64,000 nucleotides of DNA from Spirirestis rafaelensis WJT71-NPBG6. Its GTDB lineage: Bacteria > Cyanobacteriota > Cyanobacteriia > Cyanobacteriales > Nostocaceae. The stretch is taken from assembly GCA_019359015.1 (NCBI GenBank), contig JAHHID010000035.1, forward strand, positions 1-64,000, read 5' to 3'. The notes below the pieces were generated by a model, which saw only the letters and a program-made list of their open reading frames with translations, did no database searches and was not told where the DNA came from. Positions 29,150 through 37,807 of this stretch are shown one piece after another. Numbering within the stretch: the first letter of the stretch is position 1; each line of letters starts with the position of its first letter. Position numbers and translations under genes: made by a program.

Positions 29150-29848
29150 ATGCCCAGAATTTCAAACTTTAATTGGAAACATCTTCAGTCTTTCTTAACT
29201 TTTTTCAAGCGGCTGATCGTTACTCATCGTCGGTCTTTGCTGCTTTTATTAATAGGAGTCTATTTACCCTTACAAGTTTTTGGGGAATTAGCAGAAGATG
29301 TTTGGGAAAACGAAGGTGGCTTTCGGTGGGATGTGCCGATTTTGTTAGCAATTCACTCCACGGCTCAACCTCAACTTGATGTTTTTGCGGCAACGCTGAC
29401 TAAATTGGGGGTATTTTGGGGTGTGTTTCCGGTTGCTAGTGCGATCGCGATCGCTTTATTTATTCGTCGTCGATGGCGATCGCTAATCTACTTGATTACC
29501 ACGCTGTTAGGCAGCATCATCATAAACCGAACGGCGAAAGTTTTGCTGCATCGAGTACGTCCTCATTTGTGGCAGTCACCTGCACCAGAGTTTGACTACG
29601 GATTCCCCAGCGGTCATGCGATGTCGAGTATGACTTTAGTCGCAGCCTTAGTAATTTTAACTTGGGGTAGCCGTTGGTGCTGGCTGGTTATAGTTGCCGG
29701 AAGTCTGTTTATATTAGCCATTGGCTGGACGCGGTTGTACTTGGGAGTGCACTATCCCAGCGATATTTTAGCAGGTTGGACGGCTTCTGTGGCTTGGGCT
29801 GTTGGGGTGAGTTTGCTGATTAAGCCTTGGGGCAGACACCGTGTATAG
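29150..29848 (+). CDS. PAP2-family membrane phosphatase
   Basis: A 232-residue protein with about six membrane helices. The three phosphatase motifs are present: KVLLHRVRPHLW (K-x6-RP), FPSGHAMSSM (PSGH) and RLYLGVHYPSDILAGW (R-x5-H-x3-D). It would hydrolyse a lipid phosphate or pyrophosphate (phosphatidic acid or undecaprenyl pyrophosphate) on the periplasmic face. Which one it uses is not decided by the sequence. The start follows a short decayed stretch at 29018-29149 that carries GCGATCGC-like words but no gene. Confidence 0.9.
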   Translation: MPRISNFNWKHLQSFLTFFKRLIVTHRRSLLLLLIGVYLPLQVFGELAEDVWENEGGFRWDVPILLAIHSTAQPQLDVFAATLTKLGVFWGVFPVASAIAIALFIRRRWRSLIYLITTLLGSIIINRTAKVLLHRVRPHLWQSPAPEFDYGFPSGHAMSSMTLVAALVILTWGSRWCWLVIVAGSLFILAIGWTRLYLGVHYPSDILAGWTASVAWAVGVSLLIKPWGRHRV

Positions 29849-29889
29849 CGAAGCTTAAAAGCATTTTTTCTAAATGCGGGTGAAGCAGC

Positions 29890-32025
29890 TTATAAATTTA
29901 CAAGTTCTGCAACAATTTTCACCAACTCATTTGGTTCTATTGGTTTTCCAAGATGCTTTTGAAACCCGGCTTCAAGTGCTTGCATTTTATCTTCAATTCT
30001 GGTGTATGCAGTCAGAGCGATCGCAGGAATTTTTCTCCCATTTTTTTGCTCTAAATCTCGCACTTGACTAATTAACTGATAACCATCTTCTCCGGGCATT
30101 CCTATATCGCTCATCAAGACATCAAAATGATCTCGTTTTAAGCATTCTATCGCTTCACTTACCGATCCTACAGCCGTAACTTTGGCTTTAGATTCTTCCA
30201 ACACAATTTTGAGAAAGTCACGGCTATCGATATTGTCCTCTACAACTAAGACTCGGACATTATCGAGGCAGGGTAAATTTTCTTGGGCATTTCCATTATT
30301 TTCTACCGCAGATTCGACCATTAACTGATTTGCTTTTGGTAAGGGTAAATCAACTGTGAAGGTTGCACCTTTACCCTCGCCTTCGCTGTAAGCATAAATC
30401 TTGCCATTATGCAATTCTACTAGGTGACGAGCAATTGTTAATCCTAACCCCAGCCCGCCATAAGAGCGAGTGGAAGAACTATCTGCTTGCCGAAAGCGGT
30501 CAAAAACGTAAGGAATAAACTCAGGATTAATGCCAATTCCTGTGTCAGTGACTGTGATTTGCGCGTAGGTGGAAAGAGGGGGGGAGGGGGGGAGTGGGGG
30601 AGTGCGGGGGGACAAGGGAGATGGGGAAGACAAGGAAGAAAAAGCTTGTCCTTCTTGTCCTTGTTGCCCCCCTTGTTTACCATTACCGATTGCCGATTGC
30701 CCATCGTCAATTTTCATCGACAATTTTATTTCAACTCGTCCGGCTTTGGAAGTAAACTTGATTGCATTCGAGAGCAAGTTTCCAATAACTTGCCGCAGAC
30801 GTTGCCCGTCACCACAAACAATTTGTACTTGCGGATCGAATATACTTTCTAATTGAATGGCTTTAGCCTCGGCTTGCGGGCGTACAGTTTCCAGTAGTGT
30901 TTCAATTAAAGTAACTAGATTTACTGTTTTTAATTGTAGCTGTAACTTTCCCCGGATAATTTTTGACACGTCCAGGATATCTTCAATCAGTTGCGCTTGA
31001 GATTGAGCGTTGCGTTCGATTGTTGTTAGGGCACGATTTATGGTTGTGGTGTCAAATTTTCTTGTAAGCAACTGTTTCGACCAACCTAGTATCGAGGTGA
31101 GGGGGGTACGAAGTTCGTGAGAAACGATCGCTAAAAACTCATCTTTCATGCGATTAGCGGCTTCAGCTTGTGCCCGTGCTGCTTGTTCGCGAATCATTTG
31201 TTCGCGCACTATTTCCGCCTGCTTGCGTTCTGTGATATCTTCAATAGTGCCAACGTATCCTATTAATTCCCTTTTATCGGAATACATTACCGATGTGCGG
31301 ACATGAACCCAACACAAAGCATTATTCGGCTGGCAAATACGAAATTCATCTGAGTATGTCTGTCCGCAACCAATAGAACGTGACAAATCGGCAAGCACGC
31401 GATCGCGATCTTCTGTATAAATGCATTTTGCCCAACCTTCCTCCCAAGTTTCATCAAGTTGGAAGTTATAAAATGCTTGGCAATTGGGATTTGTATAAGT
31501 AAATTTCCCTTGTATATCGGTTAAAAAAATCGCAATCGGAGAGCAAGCACTCAAGGCACGAAATTTCTCTTCACTTTGTCTAAGTTCAGAGTTAATGTTA
31601 GCCAGTTCGGCAGCTTGTCGCTTTACTTCCAGTGTTTTTTTGAAGAGTTCGACAAACACGATTACCTTAGATTTTAAGATAACCGAGTCAATCGGCTTCG
31701 ACAGATAGTCTACTGCGCCTAAGGTATAGCCTTTAAACAGCATGGTATCGTTAATACCAAAGGCAGTAAGAAAAATTATCGGTGTGTTGCGCGATCGCTC
31801 TCTTTGCCGAATTAGGGTTGCTGTCTCAAACCCATCCATTTCCGGCATCTGCACATCTAGTAATATTACGGCAAAGTCTTGATGTAACAAGCACCGGAGA
31901 GCTTCTGCACCAGAATAAGCTTTCACTAAATTCTGATCCAGCCCTTCTAAGATTGCTTCTAAAGCAATCAAATTCTCTGGATGGTCGTCTACTAAGAGGA
32001 TGTTTACTTTTGGTGCAGACTGCAT
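29890..32025 (-). CDS. Hybrid histidine kinase: REC-PAS-HisKA-HATPase-REC
   Basis: About 711 residues, cytosolic. An N-terminal receiver (VNILLVDDHPENL, phospho-acceptor in VILLDVQMPEMDG) is followed by a PAS domain with PAC (about 150-275) and HisKA with the phospho-His in [19 protein letters not shown]. HATPase_c (N box LLSNAIKFT, G1 DTGIGI, G2 YGGLGLGLTIA) and a C-terminal receiver (VLVVEDN, LMSDIGMPGEDG) complete it. An in-frame repeat insertion (bases about 30567-30712, Gly/Gln then Ser/Pro-rich) splits HATPase_c before QITVTDTGIGI. It lies 57 bp after cheB and probably ends the kinase-cheR-cheB-kinase operon. ATG 32025 is preferred over TTG 32031. Confidence 0.92.
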   Translation of the reverse strand: MQSAPKVNILLVDDHPENLIALEAILEGLDQNLVKAYSGAEALRCLLHQDFAVILLDVQMPEMDGFETATLIRQRERSRNTPIIFLTAFGINDTMLFKGYTLGAVDYLSKPIDSVILKSKVIVFVELFKKTLEVKRQAAELANINSELRQSEEKFRALSACSPIAIFLTDIQGKFTYTNPNCQAFYNFQLDETWEEGWAKCIYTEDRDRVLADLSRSIGCGQTYSDEFRICQPNNALCWVHVRTSVMYSDKRELIGYVGTIEDITERKQAEIVREQMIREQAARAQAEAANRMKDEFLAIVSHELRTPLTSILGWSKQLLTRKFDTTTINRALTTIERNAQSQAQLIEDILDVSKIIRGKLQLQLKTVNLVTLIETLLETVRPQAEAKAIQLESIFDPQVQIVCGDGQRLRQVIGNLLSNAIKFTSKAGRVEIKLSMKIDDGQSAIGNGKQGGQQGQEGQAFSSLSSPSPLSPRTPPLPPSPPLSTYAQITVTDTGIGINPEFIPYVFDRFRQADSSSTRSYGGLGLGLTIARHLVELHNGKIYAYSEGEGKGATFTVDLPLPKANQLMVESAVENNGNAQENLPCLDNVRVLVVEDNIDSRDFLKIVLEESKAKVTAVGSVSEAIECLKRDHFDVLMSDIGMPGEDGYQLISQVRDLEQKNGRKIPAIALTAYTRIEDKMQALEAGFQKHLGKPIEPNELVKIVAELVNL

Positions 32026-32088
32026 AATCAATTAAAATTACAAAATTCAAAATTTCTTATTATTAAGATGCTACAACCCAATTTTCCT

Positions 32089-32679
32089 TTATCCTGAATT
32101 AGAACTTAAAAAAGAGGAAGAACAAAGATTAACCAAGAAAGGAGCGATTTCTGGTAGAGGCAAAATTGTTGCTGAAACTACTGCTGCGATTGCCGCATCC
32201 GGCATTATACGACTAACAGCCGTGGTCGGTTCTTGAACAATTGGGAAACCACCGTATGCCTTGATTTTTGCCAGTCCTTGTGCTCCATCTTGACTAGACC
32301 CTGTGAGAATCACGCCAATTGCTCGCTCTCCATAAGCATCCGCAGTCGATTCAAATAGCACATCAATAGAGGGACGGGCATAAACAACGGGTGCTTCGGT
32401 TGAGAGAGCAAAGTGACCGGGTTCTACTAATAAATGATAATCTGCTGGTGCTAGGTAAATTTGTCCGGGAGCGATCGCTTGTTTGTCTGTCACTTCTACT
32501 ATTGGTAACAAACTACACCTTTGCAAACAGTTCATCAATTCACCTTCTGAGTCTTTGTGGCGATGTTGGGCAACAGCGATAGCGATCGCCAAGTTTTTCG
32601 GTAAGCTTCCCAAAATCATCTCCATCGCTTGTAATCCGCCCCAAGATGCACCAATTACAGTAATATCAAATTTCATCAT
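32089..32679 (-). CDS. cheB: CheB-type methylesterase, catalytic domain only
   Basis: A 196-residue stand-alone CheB catalytic domain. The nucleophile Ser12 lies in GASWGG, His39 in AQHRHK, and the catalytic Asp in LTGSSQDGAQGLA. CheB hydrolyses glutamyl methyl esters or deamidates receptor glutamines. The usual N-terminal receiver is missing, so it is not directly switched by phosphorylation in cis. Its ATG overlaps the cheR stop by four bases (ATGA), with GGAGGG upstream. No chemoreceptor gene lies in the window, so the target may be a kinase from the same operon (inference). Confidence 0.93.
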   Translation of the reverse strand: MMKFDITVIGASWGGLQAMEMILGSLPKNLAIAIAVAQHRHKDSEGELMNCLQRCSLLPIVEVTDKQAIAPGQIYLAPADYHLLVEPGHFALSTEAPVVYARPSIDVLFESTADAYGERAIGVILTGSSQDGAQGLAKIKAYGGFPIVQEPTTAVSRIMPDAAIAAVVSATILPLPEIAPFLVNLCSSSFLSSNSG

Positions 32680-33509
32680 TCCACCCTCCGATAAAGCCTT
32701 TCTTGAGCCGCTACCTCCTCATAAAATTTTTCGTAAGGTGAGCTAATCAACGTTTCTTGTTTCCCCAATCCCAAAACTCCGAACATCTTTAAACTTCCAT
32801 ATAACAGCTTGTGAACTTGGTCTTGGAGTTCTTTGTTGAAGTAAATTAAAACATTGCGACAGAGAATAACGTTGAATTCATTGAAAGAAGCATCTGTAAC
32901 TAAATTATGCGGTGAAAATACAATATTTTCTTTCAAAAATGAGTGAAAAATCGCACCATCATATCCAGCCCTATAATATTTGGAAAATGATTCTTTACCA
33001 CCCGAACGCAAGTAAAGTTGAGTATATTCTTGCATCAAATGTAAAGAAAAAATACCAGCTTTAGCTTTACGTAACACTGCTTCATTCATATCAGTAGCGT
33101 AGATGCGGCAACGGTGATACAATCCTTCTTCTAATAGGAGAATTGCCATCGAATAAACTTCTTCACCCGTAGAGCATCCAGCGTGCCAAATACGAATAAA
33201 GGGATAGGTACGCAAAAGGGGAACGGCTTTATTTCTAAAAGCAATATAAAAACTTGGATCGCGAAACATCGCGGTGACATTCACCGAAAGACCCAACAAA
33301 AAGCGTTCCATACAAGCGGGGTCGTGCAAAACCCTTTCTTGAAGTCCAGAGACACTAGTTAGCTTTTCTGCGCGAATCGTATTCCAGATACGACGTTTGA
33401 GAGAAGCCATTGCATAATTACGAAAGTCAAAGCCGTAATAGCGATATACTCCCTCCAGTAGTAGCTGAGTTTCAATGTCTTCGAGTTCGTTAGGGTTTTT
33501 GGGGGACAT
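32676..33509 (-). CDS. cheR: CheR-type glutamate methyltransferase
   Basis: A 277-residue SAM-dependent methyltransferase. The N-terminal helical domain (residues 1-80, YGFDFRNYAMASLKRRIW) and the SAM-binding core (IWHAGCSTGEEVYSMAILL, IYATDMNEAVLRKAKAG, FNVILCRNVLIYF) match CheR. It would methylate glutamates on a receptor-like coiled coil. It is translationally coupled to cheB and flanked by two histidine kinases on the same strand. It lacks the TPR or pentapeptide extensions of some CheRs. Confidence 0.93.
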   Translation of the reverse strand: MSPKNPNELEDIETQLLLEGVYRYYGFDFRNYAMASLKRRIWNTIRAEKLTSVSGLQERVLHDPACMERFLLGLSVNVTAMFRDPSFYIAFRNKAVPLLRTYPFIRIWHAGCSTGEEVYSMAILLLEEGLYHRCRIYATDMNEAVLRKAKAGIFSLHLMQEYTQLYLRSGGKESFSKYYRAGYDGAIFHSFLKENIVFSPHNLVTDASFNEFNVILCRNVLIYFNKELQDQVHKLLYGSLKMFGVLGLGKQETLISSPYEKFYEEVAAQERLYRRVE

Positions 33510-33668
33510 GGGGAGTGGGGGACATGGGGAGTGGGGGACATGGGGAGTGGGGGAGTGGGGGAGTAGGGGGACAAGGGGGAGTAGGGGGACAACTAACGAC
33601 TAACCACTAACTCCTAACTCCTGACTTTTAACTCCTGACTCCTGACTCCTAACTCCTGACTCCTATTC
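33510..33668. repeat. STRR / GGGGGAGT repeats upstream of cheR
   Basis: Tandem ACATGGGGAGTGGGGG units (33506-33560) and GGAGTAGGGGGACA, then CTAACTC/CTCCTGA heptamers to 33663, fill the gap between a kinase stop and cheR. The run begins within a few bases of the cheR start. Confidence 0.75.
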
Positions 33669-36600
33669 TTATCGATACAGCCAGACTCTTAGTAGTGAGA
33701 GCAACTGCTCGGTATCAACGGGTTTAGCGATGTAGTCGGAAGCACCGGCGTCAATGCATTTTTCGCGATCGCCTTTCATGGCTTTTGCTGTGAGGGCAAT
33801 CATTGGTAGATTTTTAAATTGATCAAGGGAGCGAATGGTACGCATTGTTTCGTAACCATCCATTCCTGGCATCATCACATCCATTAAGACGACATTAATA
33901 TCAGAATTGTTTTGTAGCATAGTAATGCCGTCTGTACCGTTTTCAGCATAAAGAATTTCCATTTGATAAGGCTCTAGCAAACTAGTAAGGGCGAAAATGT
34001 TCCGCATGTCATCGTCAACAATTAAAACTTTCTTACCCGCTAGTACCGGGTCGCTTTGGCGTAGCTGTTCTAATAATAACTGTTGGGAAATCGGTAAATT
34101 TGACTGAAGGCGATGTAAAAACAGCGATGTTTCGTCTAATAATCGTTCTGGGGAACGCGCATCTTTAACTATGATAGTGTCAGAAATGCGGCGTAGTTCT
34201 GTTTCTTCTTGATATGTTAGTTCTTTGCCAGTATAAATAATGATGGGTAAATAACCAAGATTTGGTTGTTGCTTAATTCGCTCGATTAACTCAAAACCAT
34301 TCATATCAGGCAATCCCAAATCTAATACTAAGCAATCAAAATGAGTAGTATTGAGTACTGCCAAAGCTTCTGTAGCTGTCCCAACGGCAGTAATCACCAC
34401 GTCACCATTACCAATTAACTCAACTATGCTGCGACGTTGTAATTCATTATCTTCTACTACGAGCAGGTTTTTCACTCGTCGTTCGACAAATGTCTTGATA
34501 TCTCTCAAAGCGTGAAAAAGCCTTTCGCTGGTGATAGGTTTTTGCAAATAGGCGATCGCTCCTTGTTGCAGACTTCGTTTTTGCCCTTCTTCAACTGTCA
34601 TAATGTGAATTGGGATGTGCCTGGTGTTGGCGTCGTGCTTCAAACGATCAAGTACAGTCCAACCATCCATCACAGGTAAACGGATATCCAACATAATGGC
34701 AGTAGGCTGAAATTCTCGTGCCATTGCTAAACCGACATCACCACGAGAAGCTACCAAAGCTTTAAAGTTTTGTTCGCGTGCCAAATCGAGTAATATTCGG
34801 GCAAAGTTCAAGTCATCTTCAATAATCAAAAGAGTGCGATCGCCAGGGCGGATATTTTGGCGATCGTCTTCAATTGCCGACTCGGTGAGAGTGGCAACGG
34901 GAGTGGGGGAGGGAGGGAGATGGGGGAAAGAATTATTCTCCTTGTCCTCTTGTCCCCTTGTCACTCTACTTTGCTCAACGCTCGTGACCTCCGCAGCTTT
35001 CATGTGGCTCCCGTTGTCTCCTTGTCCCCCACTCTCCCTGCCTCCGTGTCTCCGTGACTCCTGTACTAATAAAGAATATGTTTGGGGTAGGTAGAGAGTG
35101 AAGGTGCTACCTAGATCAAGTTGACTGACTAAGCGAATTTCGCCACCTAATAACTCGGCAATTTGTCGGCTAATAGATAAGCCCAAACCTGTACCCCCGT
35201 ATTTACGGCTAGTTGTGCCATCTGCTTGTTGAAAAGCTTCAAAAATCACCTGCTGTTTTTCTGGGGAAATGCCAATACCAGTATCAGTGACTGCAAAGGC
35301 TATCACACATTCAGCATTGTTAAGACTTTGTTGGTCGCGACTCCAGCCTTCAGTTACAATTGAAATACGTAAACTTACATAACCTTGTTCGGTAAATTTA
35401 AAAGCATTTGCCAACAAGTTATTTAGCAACTGTTGAAGACGCTTTGCATCTGTGTTGATGGTGCGGGGTAGTTGTTCATCAAAATGAACGCGAAAATCTA
35501 CATTTTTATCTTCAGCAATGGAACGAAAAGTCCATTTTACATATCTTTGCAATTCGCTGAAGAAAGTTTCTTTTAGTTCTACTTCCATTGTTCCCGACTC
35601 TATTTTTGCTAAGTCGAGAATTTCATTAATTAGTGATAGCAAATCGTTGCCGGCAGAATAGATAGTTTGGCTATATTCCATCTGCCTTGGGGTCAAATTC
35701 CCTTCTTTATTATCAGATAAGACTTGCGCTAATATTAGTAAACTATTTAATGGTGTTCTTAACTCGTGGGACATGTTTGCCAAAAATTGCGACTTGTATT
35801 TAGAAGTGGTGGCTAATTGTGCGGCTTTTTCTTCTAAATTTAGGCGTGCTTGCTCTACTTCGCGATTTTTGTATTCTACTTCTTGCTTTTGTTGAGCTAG
35901 TAACTCGGTTTTTTCTTCTAATTCTTCGTTGAGTTGTTGTAACTCTTCGTAACTTTGTTGTAAATCTTGCTGTTGCTGTCGCAATAATTTATCAGATTTT
36001 TGTAATGTTTCTGCTTGTTCTTCCAAGCGTTGATTACTTTCTAGGAGTTCTTCTTGCTGACTTGTTAACTCTTCGGTGAGCAATTGCGACTGCTGAAGCA
36101 ATTCTTCGGTACGTTGATAGGCAGTAATATTATTGAGGACGATACCAATAGTTACGCTGAGTTCGTCGAGAAAAGTTAGATTAATATCACTAAAACGCTG
36201 GAATGAAGCAAGTTCAATCACAGCTAATACTCGCTTTTCATACACAGCAGGTAGGACAATAATATTCATTGGGGCTGCTTCCCCAAGCCCAGAATTGATT
36301 TTAATATAGTCTGAAGGTACTTCTGTTAGCAAAATTCGCTCTTTTTCCAAAGCGCATTGTCCTACCAAACCTTCACCCAATTGAAAGCGGTTTGCTAAAT
36401 GCTTACGTTCTCGATAAGCGTAAGTCCCCAAAAGTATTAAACTAGGCTTTTCGTCCTCTGTTGTCATGAAGTAAAATACGCCATGATGAGCCGAGACTAA
36501 AGGAGCCAGTTCTCTCAAAATAAGTTGAGAAACAGCCTCCAAGTTCCGTTGTCCTTGCAAAATTCGGCTGAATTTCGCTAAGTTAGTTTTTAACCAGTCT

Positions 36601-37394
36601 TGTTCTGCTGTTTGGCGATTTGTTAAGCGCAAGTTGGCAATCATTTTGTTAAATGTCTGTGCCAACACACCTATTTCGTCGCGACGATTGTCAGCAGGTA
36701 GACTCGTGTCTAAATCTCCAGCAGCAATTTTCTCTGCAACGCTAGAGACTTCTTCAAGCGGTCGAGAAATGTTACGATTGAGAAAAAAGCCGATTAATGT
36801 TAAGAGAACTAAATAAAGTGGGATACCAAAGGCAATGCTGTAAGTCATTTGCCTTGTCGCTTCATCAGATGCTGCTGAACGTAGTTTCAATAACCTCAAT
36901 TCTTCTGTCTGAAGCTCCGAAACCACACGGCGAATATCATCCATGATGCTCTTGCCTTGGTCAATGACAATTGCTTGAGAAACACCTGCTGGGCGTTGAC
37001 GGCGAATGTCAATAACTTCCTTGAGTCTGGCGATTCTTTTCTGTGTGAGAGACTCTACAGTATCAAGCCGTAGCTGTTGACTAGGGTTATCTGCGGTCAG
37101 TTTACGTAGCTCAGTAATTTTTTTACCAATTAGTGGAATCGCTGTATCATACGGTTCTAAGTAATCTTCCGACCCAGTAATCAAATAACCCCGCTGTCCG
37201 GTTTCGGCATCCTTAATGGTAGAAAGAAAACTTTCCAGGTTTTTGAGTACTTCGTAGGTGTGAGTTTGCCAACGGCTAGTCTTTACTGTTTCTGTTGCAC
37301 TTCGGTAAATTAGTAGACCAATCACTGCAAAAGATACTAGGCTTACTGCGAAACTTGCTCCTATTTTGCTACTAATCGTAAACTTTTTTAACAT
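33669..37394 (-). CDS. Hybrid kinase: CHASE3-HAMP-GAF-HisKA-HATPase-REC x3
   Basis: About 1241 residues. An N-terminal membrane helix (8-30) precedes a CHASE3 extracellular sensor (about 35-185, DAETGQRGYLITGSEDYLEPY), a second helix (about 190-215), HAMP and GAF (about 290-430). A Gln/Glu-rich coiled coil (about 435-545), HisKA ([19 protein letters not shown]), HATPase_c and three receivers ([36 protein letters not shown]) follow. An in-frame repeat insertion separates HATPase_c from the first receiver (bases about 34890-35062). ATG 37394 begins right before the membrane helix. The longer frame upstream runs through repeat DNA. The C-terminal two-thirds is a close paralogue of the next kinase. 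Confidence 0.93.
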   Translation of the reverse strand: MLKKFTISSKIGASFAVSLVSFAVIGLLIYRSATETVKTSRWQTHTYEVLKNLESFLSTIKDAETGQRGYLITGSEDYLEPYDTAIPLIGKKITELRKLTADNPSQQLRLDTVESLTQKRIARLKEVIDIRRQRPAGVSQAIVIDQGKSIMDDIRRVVSELQTEELRLLKLRSAASDEATRQMTYSIAFGIPLYLVLLTLIGFFLNRNISRPLEEVSSVAEKIAAGDLDTSLPADNRRDEIGVLAQTFNKMIANLRLTNRQTAEQDWLKTNLAKFSRILQGQRNLEAVSQLILRELAPLVSAHHGVFYFMTTEDEKPSLILLGTYAYRERKHLANRFQLGEGLVGQCALEKERILLTEVPSDYIKINSGLGEAAPMNIIVLPAVYEKRVLAVIELASFQRFSDINLTFLDELSVTIGIVLNNITAYQRTEELLQQSQLLTEELTSQQEELLESNQRLEEQAETLQKSDKLLRQQQQDLQQSYEELQQLNEELEEKTELLAQQKQEVEYKNREVEQARLNLEEKAAQLATTSKYKSQFLANMSHELRTPLNSLLILAQVLSDNKEGNLTPRQMEYSQTIYSAGNDLLSLINEILDLAKIESGTMEVELKETFFSELQRYVKWTFRSIAEDKNVDFRVHFDEQLPRTINTDAKRLQQLLNNLLANAFKFTEQGYVSLRISIVTEGWSRDQQSLNNAECVIAFAVTDTGIGISPEKQQVIFEAFQQADGTTSRKYGGTGLGLSISRQIAELLGGEIRLVSQLDLGSTFTLYLPQTYSLLVQESRRHGGRESGGQGDNGSHMKAAEVTSVEQSRVTRGQEDKENNSFPHLPPSPTPVATLTESAIEDDRQNIRPGDRTLLIIEDDLNFARILLDLAREQNFKALVASRGDVGLAMAREFQPTAIMLDIRLPVMDGWTVLDRLKHDANTRHIPIHIMTVEEGQKRSLQQGAIAYLQKPITSERLFHALRDIKTFVERRVKNLLVVEDNELQRRSIVELIGNGDVVITAVGTATEALAVLNTTHFDCLVLDLGLPDMNGFELIERIKQQPNLGYLPIIIYTGKELTYQEETELRRISDTIIVKDARSPERLLDETSLFLHRLQSNLPISQQLLLEQLRQSDPVLAGKKVLIVDDDMRNIFALTSLLEPYQMEILYAENGTDGITMLQNNSDINVVLMDVMMPGMDGYETMRTIRSLDQFKNLPMIALTAKAMKGDREKCIDAGASDYIAKPVDTEQLLSLLRVWLYR

Positions 37395-37807
37395 TATCTG
37401 GAATCTGGGGAGACTGGGAATTAGGCAATGGGCAATGGGCAATGGGATTTGAACAGGGGAAAAGGGGAGGCAGTGCGTTGCTCTTTTTCTACTTCTTCGC
37501 TTATGTTCCTCCGCTTTCCCCCAAAACGTCCCGATAAAGTTGTAGCACCTGCCTATGATTGGAAAAAGGAATAAAAGCTTTTTTCTTTCTCCCATGCCCA
37601 ATGATATCAAGTCCGGATAATTAGTTATGATTCCCACACACTGCACCCCACCCCGCGCATCCCCGGACCGCTTGCGGGGTAGAGTAAGTAATCAAGCGGA
37701 CATGATATGACGCGGCTGTGCTTCTCCTGTCGGAGACCAAGACGAACAACGCTCGTGACCTCCGCACGAAACTAGCGCTCACCAATGCCCCATGCCCAAT
37801 TACCTAC
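37395..37807. other. Repeat-rich gap between two paralogous kinases
   Basis: No gene. It contains GGGCAATGGGCAATGGG heptamers (37422-37450), a CCCCGCGCATCCCCGGACCGC...GCGGGG block (about 37650-37680) and the 20-mer CAACGCTCGTGACCTCCGCA (37747-37766), which also occurs inside the coding sequence of the kinase to its left (34976-34995). Confidence 0.5.

Noticed and set aside
30487-30856. Plus-strand frames opposite the kinase ATPase domain
   Set aside because: They are composed of the reverse of the GGGGGAG repeat insert and antisense kinase sequence.
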